Assembly: GCA_012518515.1 (NCBI GenBank)
Contig: JAAYRZ010000199.1
Span: forward strand, 1 to 53,720
Origin: Alcaligenaceae bacterium
GTDB lineage: Bacteria; Pseudomonadota; Gammaproteobacteria; Burkholderiales; Burkholderiaceae_B
Length of the DNA stretch: 53,720 nt
Direction of reading: 5' to 3'
The position numbers and the translations under genes are program-made. Below, in pieces: positions 47,589-53,720 of the stretch. The notes under the pieces are model-generated. The model was not told the origin of the DNA and made no database searches. It saw only the letters and a list, made by a program, of their open reading frames with translations. Position 1 is the stretch's first letter. The number at the start of each line of letters is the position of its first letter.

Positions 47589-48302
47589 CTAGGCCACACT
47601 ATGACTATGTTTAAGATGAACTAAGTATTTCTTTTCAAATAAGCGAAACACCCCGACTAGCACAGAGTTAAGAGCAAGATACAAGACTGCTGCTGCAGAG
47701 TAAGCAATAAATGGCTCGTAGTAAGTACTATTGAAATAGCTTGCGGCACCGGTAATTTCTACAATCGTCACTGTAGACGCTAGCGCAGTTGCATGCATAC
47801 TCATGATCACTTCATTACTATAAGCAGGTAAAGCACGTCTTAAACTGGAAGGCAAAATAACACGCCTTAAAGCTTGTGCACGACTCATACCGTAAGCCAT
47901 CGCCGCTTCGACCTCTCCTCTATCAGTATTTTTAATAGCCCCAGCAAAAATAACCGTAGAATAAGCGGCGGTATTTAAGGTAAGTGCCGTAAGCACCCAA
48001 ATATAGCCCGACTTTAAAAACTCCCAACCGGGTTCTTGCATTAATTCGCTCACTGGTCCTAGGCTTGGAATACCATAATAAAAAATATACAGCTGGACTA
48101 ATAAAGGGGTGCCTGTAAAAAAATATACAAAGCCATTAGTTAATTTAGCAGCTATCGTGCCATTTTTTAAAGAGGCAACCGCTAAAGGCAAGGCTAGTAA
48201 AAAACCAATTGAAACTGAAACTAGCGTTAACATCACGGTTATAGGTAAAGCATTCAGACAATCTTGAAAAGCCAACCAAAATAGTTCTAAGGTATCATTC
48301 AT
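47589..48302 (-). CDS. Polar amino-acid ABC transporter permease (HisM/ArtM type)
   Basis: Inner-membrane permease of a polar amino-acid uptake system. Five to six hydrophobic segments are visible. The ATPase contact EAA loop is EVEAAMAYGMSRAQALRRVILPSS (residues near 145), and FTGTPLLVQLYIFYYG is typical of the His/Gln/Arg permease family. Length 237 is normal. Its ATG overlaps the end of the upstream permease gene by 8 bases and has GGAGG 5 bases upstream. The exact amino acid cannot be told from sequence; HisM/ArtM relatives transport His, Arg, Lys or ornithine. Confidence 0.88.
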   Translation of the reverse strand: MNDTLELFWLAFQDCLNALPITVMLTLVSVSIGFLLALPLAVASLKNGTIAAKLTNGFVYFFTGTPLLVQLYIFYYGIPSLGPVSELMQEPGWEFLKSGYIWVLTALTLNTAAYSTVIFAGAIKNTDRGEVEAAMAYGMSRAQALRRVILPSSLRRALPAYSNEVIMSMHATALASTVTIVEITGAASYFNSTYYEPFIAYSAAAVLYLALNSVLVGVFRLFEKKYLVHLKHSHSVA

Positions 48303-49002
48303 TAGAACCTCCTACTAAAACACCACGTTGGTAACGCTTTTCCAAATAAACAAAGACTTTGAGTGAAATATAAGTAATTAATAAGTACAAAAAAGCTGAA
48401 ACTAGGTTAAAGGCAAACGAATACTGAGTAGCACTACCAGCTTGTTGAGCTACTCTTGTCATATCATCAAGACCAATAATCGATACTAAGGCTGTCGATT
48501 TAGTTAATACTAGCCAGTTATTGCGCACCCCAGGCAGAGCATAACGCATCATCAGCGGAAAAGTAATACTGTACAGCACCTGAAAAGATGTCAGGCCATA
48601 AGCATAACCGGCTTCAACCTGCCCACCAGGAACCGCAAGAATAGCCGCCTTGAAAGTTTCGGTAAAATACGCCCCAAAGATAAAACTCAGAGTAAAAACA
48701 CCTGCTGCAAAAGGACTAATTTCAAAATAGCTCCAACCTAAAGCAGAGGTAATGGCATTAAGACCCAATTGAGCACTATAGTAAACCATCAACATCCAAA
48801 TCAAATCCGGAACACCGCGCACAATCGTAGAATAAGCCGCACCAATACCGGAGAGCAATGGATTACGCGAGTGCCGCATCAATGCACCTATCAAACCAAC
48901 AACAATCGCAATAAGCACTGACAATACGGCAAGCTCAACCGTCAGTATGGCACCATGCAAGATTCGCGGCATGTATTGCCAAATCACTTCTAAATTAAAC
49001 AT
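48295..49002 (-). CDS. Polar amino-acid ABC transporter permease (HisQ type)
   Basis: Partner permease. The EAA loop reads VEAGYAYGLTSFQVLYSITFP, and STIVRGVPDLIWMLMVYY is the conserved segment before it. The frame is open 16 codons further upstream, but the ATG at 49000-49002 has AAGGGG 5-6 bases upstream and starts MFNLEVIWQY, as expected for the family; it gives 235 residues. It is first of two permease genes and is divergent from the binding protein gene at 49214. Confidence 0.88.
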   Translation of the reverse strand: MFNLEVIWQYMPRILHGAILTVELAVLSVLIAIVVGLIGALMRHSRNPLLSGIGAAYSTIVRGVPDLIWMLMVYYSAQLGLNAITSALGWSYFEISPFAAGVFTLSFIFGAYFTETFKAAILAVPGGQVEAGYAYGLTSFQVLYSITFPLMMRYALPGVRNNWLVLTKSTALVSIIGLDDMTRVAQQAGSATQYSFAFNLVSAFLYLLITYISLKVFVYLEKRYQRGVLVGGSNE

Positions 49003-49213
49003 ACAACCCCTTATTCTAATTGCTGTGATTTTACCGAAAATAAGAAACAAATCGTAAGAAATCCCTATTCAATTAGAGATATAGAAAAACAGTTTGTCAT
49101 GATCTCTTGTTTTTAATTAAAAAACTATGCTTATCCCCTATGGAAGCAATTACAGAAAAAGGCTATAGTCTTACAACGATTTTTCCCCAAGTTCTAATAA
49201 AAAGGATTTGAAC
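49003..49213. promoter_or_regulatory. Divergent promoter region of the amino-acid transporter
   Basis: This 211-base region holds promoters for the permeases and, in the other direction, the binding protein. A TATAGT -10-like box (49164-49169) precedes the binding protein, without a clear -35. A perfect AT palindrome (49110-49123) and short inverted AGAGAT/ATCTCT copies (from about 49075 and at 49102-49107) could be regulator sites. Confidence 0.35.
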
Positions 49214-49999
49214 ATGTCAATTACAAAAAAACTAATAGGCGCGAGCTTATTAAGCTTTGCCCTTGCCAGTAGCTTGGCTAGTGCCCAAGACCGCACCATT
49301 CGCTTTGGTACAGACGCTACTTACCCTCCTTTTGAATCCACCACGCCGAGCGGTGAGATTGTTGGCTTTGATATCGACATTGCCAAAGCCATGTGTGAGC
49401 GCTTAAATGCCACTTGCACCTTTCAAAACCAAGGTTGGGATGGCATCATCCCTGCCTTACGCGCCAAGAAGTTTGACGTCATCGCTTCTTCGATGAGCAT
49501 CACCCCTGAACGTGAGCGTGCCGTCGCCTTTACTCAGAAGGTTTGGTCTATACCAAATCCACTCTTCGGCAAAAAAGGCCTTGATGCTGCTCCAACTAAA
49601 GAAGGCACTAAAGGCTTAACTGTTGGTGTGCAGCAAGGGGTCATTCAGGACAAATACGCGACTAAATACTTTACAGATGCAACATTACGCCGCTATAAAA
49701 CTTTTGAAGATGCCGCTAATGACTTAGTCACTGGCCGTCTTGATGCGGTTTTTGCTGATAATGGTGTTGCAGACGAGTTTTTAGAAGGTCCTCGAGGTGC
49801 TGACTATGAAGTGCTAGGTGAGCCAGTTCCTACCTCAGCTGATGAGGAAATCTTTGGTAAAGGCACAGGATTTGCTGTTCGTAAAGAAGATACAGAGTTA
49901 TTAGCCGACTTAAATCGTGCGTTTGATGAAGTACGCGCTGATGGAACATATGAAGAAATAGCTGCCAAATATTTTGATTATGATGTTTATGATGAGTGA
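49214..49999 (+). CDS. Periplasmic amino-acid-binding protein (HisJ/ArtJ type)
   Basis: Solute-binding protein (SBP family 3) that delivers a polar amino acid to the divergent permeases. A Sec signal peptide ends at ASA just before Q (about residue 25). RFGTDATYPPFES, GFDIDIAKAMCERL and WDGIIPALRAKKFDVIASSMSITPERE are the conserved ligand-site segments. The ATG at 49214-49216 has AAAGGA 7 bases upstream; the TTG two codons earlier is unlikely. Length 261 is typical. No ATPase (HisP) gene is next to any of these genes. Confidence 0.93.
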   Translation: MSITKKLIGASLLSFALASSLASAQDRTIRFGTDATYPPFESTTPSGEIVGFDIDIAKAMCERLNATCTFQNQGWDGIIPALRAKKFDVIASSMSITPERERAVAFTQKVWSIPNPLFGKKGLDAAPTKEGTKGLTVGVQQGVIQDKYATKYFTDATLRRYKTFEDAANDLVTGRLDAVFADNGVADEFLEGPRGADYEVLGEPVPTSADEEIFGKGTGFAVRKEDTELLADLNRAFDEVRADGTYEEIAAKYFDYDVYDE

Positions 50000-50032
50000 T
50001 TAGTTTTTATTTCTAAATAAGCTAATGACAAC

Positions 50033-50058
50033 CGGCACCTTTATGGTGCCGTTTTTTT
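50033..50058 (+). terminator. Rho-independent terminator after the binding protein gene
   Basis: The 7-bp stem CGGCACC/GGTGCCG (50033-50039, 50045-50051) with a 5-base loop is followed by seven T residues. It lies 34 bases after the stop. Confidence 0.95.
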
Positions 50059-50134
50059 ATGACAATGAGGTAAAAAAAGCACAAGATATTTCTCAGCAGA
50101 TTTAGATTATCTAAAATTTTTGTCTTGTAGACTG

Positions 50135-50176
50135 AAAACTGATAAGCTAGCCACTCATTAAGAATAAGAACCATTT
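50135..50176 (+). promoter_or_regulatory. Conserved leader block 1 upstream of the first MFS gene
   Basis: AAAACTGATA (50135-50144), 18 bases, then AATAAGAACCATTT (50163-50176), 18 bases before the TTG start. The same two blocks with identical spacing occur before the second MFS gene. A weak promoter, TTGTCT (50120-50125), 17 bases, TAAGCT (50143-50148), overlaps it. Confidence 0.5.
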
Positions 50177-50194
50177 AGATTGCTGAGTACTCCC

Positions 50195-51487
50195 TTGAAG
50201 TCGACCAATATATACGCCCTTCCCGGCTTTATCCCTTTCCTTTTAGCTCGACTTGCTGCCGTCTTTGCCATGCAAATACAGGCTATCGTCGTGGCATGGC
50301 AGGTGTATGAAATTAGCCGTGACCCCATGTCACTCGCTTATGTGGGGCTAGCCCAATTTCTTCCCATGCTGATACTCCTTCCCTACGCGGGTGATGTCAT
50401 CGATCGCTATAATCGTAAAACAGTCTTAGCTTTGAGTTGGATTATTTCAGGGTTATGTAGTGTGATACTTTTATGGCTATCTTATATAGGAAGTCAGGAT
50501 TTAATCGGCTACTATGTAGCCTTGCTGTTCTTTGGCGCTGGTCGTGCTTTCATGGGACCCGCCCTACAAAGCTTATTGCCACAAATCATTCCTAAAGAGC
50601 GTCTGGCTCAGGCAATTGCCACTAATAGCATGACGATCAAAATTGCTACCATTACCGGACCAATTTTTGGTGGACTGCTTTATGCCTCTATTGGCGGTAG
50701 TCTGACCTATACCATTTGTTGCTTATCTTATGTCCTCGGCATTTGCTTATTGTACTTTGTACCAATCCTATATAGCAGTCAGCATAAAGCTCCTGCTTAT
50801 AGTAAGAATAAGACTGACAAGACTAATGTCTGGCAGCGTTTTTCCGAAGGCATTCGATTTATCTGGCGGCAACCAATTATTTTAGGTAGCCTTAGCCTTG
50901 ATTTATTTGCCGTATTATTGGGTGGTGTCATTGCCCTATTGCCGATTTATGCCCTAGAAGTGCTACATGTTGATTCCACTGGACTAGGTTTATTGCGCAG
51001 CGCCATGGCCATTGGTCAAATCAGTACTGGGATTTATCTTAGTCGCAATCCTTTTAATCAACATGTTGGTTTAGCGATGTTGCTTGCGGTCGCCATCTTT
51101 GGTCTGGCTAATTTAGTCTTTTCCTTATCTACAATCTTCTGGCTGTCATTTGCTGCGCTCGCAGTGGCTGGTGCTGCTGACATGCTTAGTGTCTATGTCC
51201 GTTTAGCATTACTCCAGCATGCTACACCAGACTATATTCGCGGTCGAGTTAATGCAGTCAATGTACTCTTTTCAAACTCAGCAACTGAGCTTGGTAGCTT
51301 CCGTGCTGGTAGTAGTGCGGCACTGATAGGCACTGTACCTACAGCAATTGTTGGTAGCATTTTCACTCTTGTGGTTGTCGCTACTATGGCTTGGCGTTTT
51401 AAACCATTGAGAAAAGTTAATCGCTTTGAAGATGCTGAACACATAGAGCAAAAATTAACTATCGGTGCCAACTCAACTGAACCATAG
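50195..51487 (+). CDS. MFS transporter, EntS/MFS_3-like (first of tandem pair)
   Basis: Major facilitator superfamily exporter-like protein with about 10-12 membrane helices. Its MFS loop motif GDVIDRYNRKTVL lies between helices 2 and 3, and ARAFMGPALQSLLPQI and SLDLFAVLLGG are shared with its neighbour. Substrate unknown. By comparison with the paralogue at 51592 the start is the TTG at 50195-50197 (MKSTNIYALPGF), 430 residues; another in-frame TTG five codons earlier is possible. No ATG lies near. The ribosome binding site is poor, which suggests low expression. Confidence 0.8.
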   Translation: MKSTNIYALPGFIPFLLARLAAVFAMQIQAIVVAWQVYEISRDPMSLAYVGLAQFLPMLILLPYAGDVIDRYNRKTVLALSWIISGLCSVILLWLSYIGSQDLIGYYVALLFFGAGRAFMGPALQSLLPQIIPKERLAQAIATNSMTIKIATITGPIFGGLLYASIGGSLTYTICCLSYVLGICLLYFVPILYSSQHKAPAYSKNKTDKTNVWQRFSEGIRFIWRQPIILGSLSLDLFAVLLGGVIALLPIYALEVLHVDSTGLGLLRSAMAIGQISTGIYLSRNPFNQHVGLAMLLAVAIFGLANLVFSLSTIFWLSFAALAVAGAADMLSVYVRLALLQHATPDYIRGRVNAVNVLFSNSATELGSFRAGSSAALIGTVPTAIVGSIFTLVVVATMAWRFKPLRKVNRFEDAEHIEQKLTIGANSTEP

Positions 51488-51531
51488 TTTCATATCTTCT
51501 AAAGCACTGTTTTCTTTAGCATAAACTTTTT

Positions 51532-51573
51532 AAAACTGATATGGTAGCTTCTGATTGAAAATAAGAACCATTT
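51532..51573 (+). promoter_or_regulatory. Conserved leader block 2 upstream of the second MFS gene
   Basis: AAAACTGATA (51532-51541), 18 bases, AATAAGAACCATTT (51560-51573), 18 bases, then TTG. This copies the arrangement before the first MFS gene. TTAGCA (51516-51521) with TATGGT (51540-51545) may form a promoter. Confidence 0.5.
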
Positions 51574-51591
51574 CTTTTATCAGGCCACCAC

Positions 51592-52830
51592 TTGAAGTCA
51601 CCTAATATTTACACTACCCCGGGCTTTTTGCCATTTCTATTCGCACGACTATTTTCTGTCTTTGCCATGCAAATTCAGGCGATTGTTGTCGGTTGGCAAA
51701 TTTATGACATCACACGCGATCCCATGGCTCTCGCCTATGTAGGCTTGGCTCAATTCATTCCGATGGTGTTATGTTTACCCTATGCAGGGGACCTTATTGA
51801 CCGTCTAAATCGTAAGGCAGTCTTAGCACTCAGTTGGATAGTCTCAGCTATATGTAGTGGCCTATTGCTTTGGTTGTCCTACATGGGCGGTGATAATTTA
51901 CTCGGGTACTATTTAGCGTTGATATTTTATGGCGCCGCTCGTGCCTTTTCAGGTCCAGCACTACAAAGTTTGCTCCCACAAATTGTTCCGCGCGATCGCC
52001 TAGCTCAAGCATTGGCCACTAATAGTATGCTCATGAAGACCGCGGTCATCACAGGCCCTATTCTTGGTGGTTTTCTTTATGCCTATGTGGGCGGTATGAC
52101 TTATGCTGTTTGTTGTCTATGTTTTGTCTTAGGCATTCTTTTGCTTTATTTCGTACCTATTTTATACAGCACTCAGCATGAAGGCCCCTCACAGGACAAC
52201 ACAGGTGTATGGCAGCGCTTCTCTGAAGGTCTTCGCTTTATCTGGAAAAAACCAATTATCCTCGGTACCATTAGCCTGGATTTATTTGCCGTATTGTTAG
52301 GTGGTGTAGTCGCATTACTACCAATTTACGCTCAAGAAGTATTACATGTCGATTCCACCGGACTAGGTTTATTACGTAGCGCTATGGCCATCGGTGAGAT
52401 TGCTACCGGACTCTACCTAAGTCGCCGTCCATTTAATCAGCAGGTAGGGAAAGTGATGTTTAGCGCTGTCGCACTATTTGGTCTGGCTAATCTAGTTTTC
52501 GCGTTTTCAACTATTTTCTGGCTGTCTTTTGCCGCTCTGATGGTCGCTGGGGCTGCTGATATGATTAGTGTTTATATTCGCTCGGCATTGGTGCAATTCT
52601 CTACTCCTGATTACTTACGTGGTCGGGTCAATGCAGTCAATATGCTTTTCATCAGCTCCTCTAATGAACTAGGAAGCTTCCGTGCCGGTAGTAGTGCTGC
52701 ATTAATTGGTGCTGTACCCGCTGCCGTATTCGGTGGAGTCTGCACCCTTGTTGTAGTGGCTGGCATGGCTTGGCGCTTTAAGCCGTTAAGAAAGGTTAAT
52801 CGCTTTGAAGATGCGGAGCATGTGGATTAG
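51592..52830 (+). CDS. MFS transporter, EntS/MFS_3-like (second of tandem pair)
   Basis: Paralogue of the preceding gene, colinear over its whole length and sharing long identical blocks, including the C-terminal RKVNRFEDAEH. The MFS loop motif is GDLIDRLNRKAVL. The N-terminus begins at TTG 51592-51594 (MKSPNIYTTPGF). The in-frame stop at 51562-51564 and the absence of any ATG or GTG after it make TTG the only plausible start. At 412 residues it lacks the short tail of the first copy and a few residues in the central loop. Substrate is unknown; no siderophore or other biosynthetic genes are next to it. Confidence 0.82.
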   Translation: MKSPNIYTTPGFLPFLFARLFSVFAMQIQAIVVGWQIYDITRDPMALAYVGLAQFIPMVLCLPYAGDLIDRLNRKAVLALSWIVSAICSGLLLWLSYMGGDNLLGYYLALIFYGAARAFSGPALQSLLPQIVPRDRLAQALATNSMLMKTAVITGPILGGFLYAYVGGMTYAVCCLCFVLGILLLYFVPILYSTQHEGPSQDNTGVWQRFSEGLRFIWKKPIILGTISLDLFAVLLGGVVALLPIYAQEVLHVDSTGLGLLRSAMAIGEIATGLYLSRRPFNQQVGKVMFSAVALFGLANLVFAFSTIFWLSFAALMVAGAADMISVYIRSALVQFSTPDYLRGRVNAVNMLFISSSNELGSFRAGSSAALIGAVPAAVFGGVCTLVVVAGMAWRFKPLRKVNRFEDAEHVD

Positions 52831-52875
52831 ACAATTAAACGGAGCCAATTTTAAGCTATATGATAGTATTCAATA

Positions 52876-52903
52876 ATCAACCCTGCTACTTATAGTGGTT
52901 GAT
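52876..52903. repeat. 7-bp inverted repeat upstream of ycaC
   Basis: ATCAACC (52876-52882) and GGTTGAT (52897-52903) are separated by 14 bases, about 45-70 bases before the ycaC start. There is no T-run, so it is more likely a regulator site than a terminator for the MFS gene. Confidence 0.4.
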
Positions 52904-52946
52904 AAAAAGCTGTAATTAAGTCGATTAAAATCCAAAGGAGTTAATC

Positions 52947-53579
52947 ATGCGTAGTACAAAAAACTATGTTCGCTTAGACAAAGAAAATGCAGCAGTACTT
53001 CTCGTTGACCATCAAACGGGCCTCCTATCCCTAGTCCGAGACATAGATCCAGACAAATTTAAAAATAACGTGTTGGCTCTCGCTGATTTAGCCAACTACT
53101 TTAATCTTCCCACCATTCTTACAACAAGCTTTGAGGATGGCCCTAATGGCCCTCTAGTTCCAGAGCTTAAAGCTCTCTTCCCTGACTCCCCTTACATTGC
53201 TCGCCCAGGTCAAATTAATGCATGGGACAATGAGGAGTTCGTTGATGCAGTTAAATCAACGGGTAAAAAGCAATTAATTGTCGCTGGTGTCGTTACAGAG
53301 GTCTGCGTCGCATTCCCTGTGCTATCAGCTCTCGAGGAAGGATATGATGTTTTTGTTATCGCAGATGAATCAGGTACCTTTAACAGCATGACACAACAAG
53401 CAGCTTGGAGCAGGATGGAACAAGCCGGCGCACAACTAATGACATGGTTTGGCGCAGCATGCGAGTTGCATAGAGACTGGCGTAATGATGTAGAAGGATT
53501 AGGTACGTTATTTTCTAATCACATACCTGACTATAGAAACTTAATGAATAGCTATAGCACCCTAACAGCTCAAAAGTAA
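52947..53579 (+). CDS. ycaC: YcaC-like isochorismatase-fold hydrolase
   Basis: Cysteine hydrolase of the isochorismatase superfamily, very close to enterobacterial YcaC as I remember it. The catalytic aspartate is D21 in LLVDHQTGLL and the nucleophile is C120 in GVVTEVCVAF. NVLALADLANYFNLPTILTT, ARPGQINAWDNE and the C-terminal SNHIPDYRNLM blocks agree along the full length. The YcaC substrate is not established. The start has AAAGGAG 8 bases upstream. Length 210 compares with about 208 for E. coli. A terminator follows. Confidence 0.88.
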   Translation: MRSTKNYVRLDKENAAVLLVDHQTGLLSLVRDIDPDKFKNNVLALADLANYFNLPTILTTSFEDGPNGPLVPELKALFPDSPYIARPGQINAWDNEEFVDAVKSTGKKQLIVAGVVTEVCVAFPVLSALEEGYDVFVIADESGTFNSMTQQAAWSRMEQAGAQLMTWFGAACELHRDWRNDVEGLGTLFSNHIPDYRNLMNSYSTLTAQK

Positions 53580-53597
53580 TTATTAATCATGATCTTG

Positions 53598-53617
53598 CCC
53601 GCTTTGGCGGGTTTTTT
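53598..53617 (+). terminator. Rho-independent terminator after ycaC
   Basis: CCCGC/GCGGG stem (53598-53602, 53607-53611) with a 4-base loop is followed by six T residues, 19 bases after the stop. Confidence 0.88.
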
Positions 53618-53631
53618 CTTCTAAAAATGAC

Positions 53632-53664
53632 AAAAGGCTTACAGTCGTAAACCGTAAGCCTTTT
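53632..53664. terminator. Terminator for the tRNA-Pro transcript (possibly bidirectional)
   Basis: A perfect 11-bp stem (AAAAGGCTTAC 53632-53642 with 53654-53664) with an 11-base loop lies 7 bases past the 3' end of the minus-strand tRNA. A-T pairs at the stem base give a T-run on either strand; on the minus strand it ends TTTTG. Confidence 0.75.
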
Positions 53665-53671
53665 AGAAACT

Positions 53672-53720
53672 TGGTCGGAACGGAAGGATTTGAACCTTCG
53701 ACCCCTTGCACCCCATGCAA
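53672..53720 (-). tRNA. tRNA-Pro (anticodon GGG), partial
   Basis: The 3' part of a tRNA on the minus strand, cut by the window edge. It shows the anticodon stem-loop TTGC-ATGGGGT-GCAA with anticodon GGG, a short variable loop, the T-arm GGTTCAAATCC with its stem, and the acceptor strand ending in discriminator A and an encoded CCA (53672-53674). The sequence resembles E. coli tRNA-Pro(GGG). The D-arm and 5' acceptor lie beyond the window. Confidence 0.9.

Noticed and set aside
1..53720. CRISPR array, prophage, insertion sequence or toxin-antitoxin system
   Set aside because: No regularly spaced repeats, transposase, integrase or paired small toxin/antitoxin frames were seen on either strand.

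Overview
The window looks like chromosomal DNA of a moderately AT-rich betaproteobacterium, probably in or near the Alcaligenaceae (Oligella/Pelistega-like; this is inference from gene order and protein character, not from a database search). The evidence is the block rpsB-tsf-pyrH-frr-uppS-cdsA-dxr-rseP-bamA divergent from map-glnD, the block folC-SPOR protein-cvpA-purF, and an aceE-aceF-lpdA cluster whose E3 carries its own lipoyl domain and which is divergent from a FixLJ-type two-component system followed by folD and prlC.

Layout. (1) Bases 1-9488, minus strand: translation factors (rpsB, tsf, frr), UMP kinase (pyrH), isoprenoid and lipid precursor genes (uppS, cdsA, dxr), the site-2 protease rseP and the start of bamA, so protein synthesis is coupled to envelope building. 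A strong terminator follows tsf and an attenuator-like hairpin lies between rpsB and tsf. (2) 9704-15350, plus strand: map, glnD, a MarC-family membrane protein, dsbB and a PHB-depolymerase-family esterase. (3) 15412-19725, minus strand: folC, SPOR protein, cvpA, purF. (4) 19814-25990, minus strand: pyruvate dehydrogenase E3, E2, E1. (5) 26400-33332, plus strand: PAS histidine kinase, FixJ-like regulator, folD, prlC, a SCO1/SenC protein and a GST-like protein with an acidic tail. (6) 33399-37022, minus strand: livHMGF branched-chain amino-acid ABC transporter without a binding-protein gene. (7) 37223-47393, minus strand: a selenium/formate block with selenocysteine-containing formate dehydrogenase alpha (in-frame TGA plus SECIS hairpin), fdhE, selA, selB, tRNA-Sec(UCA), selD, then proC and a YhhQ-like transporter. 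(8) 47589-49999: polar amino-acid ABC permeases divergent from their binding protein. (9) 50195-53579, plus strand: two tandem paralogous MFS transporters, both apparently starting at TTG, and a YcaC-like isochorismatase-fold hydrolase. The right edge cuts a tRNA-Pro(GGG).

The most notable part is region 7. All four components for selenocysteine synthesis and insertion (selA, selB, selC, selD) sit next to one selenoprotein gene, with the tRNA embedded in the protein-coding series. The formate dehydrogenase alpha gene is full length, but the beta (Fe-S) and gamma (cytochrome) genes that normally follow it are absent; a strong terminator hairpin lies there instead. Most other regions are ordinary housekeeping DNA. 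No insertion sequence, prophage or CRISPR array was seen.
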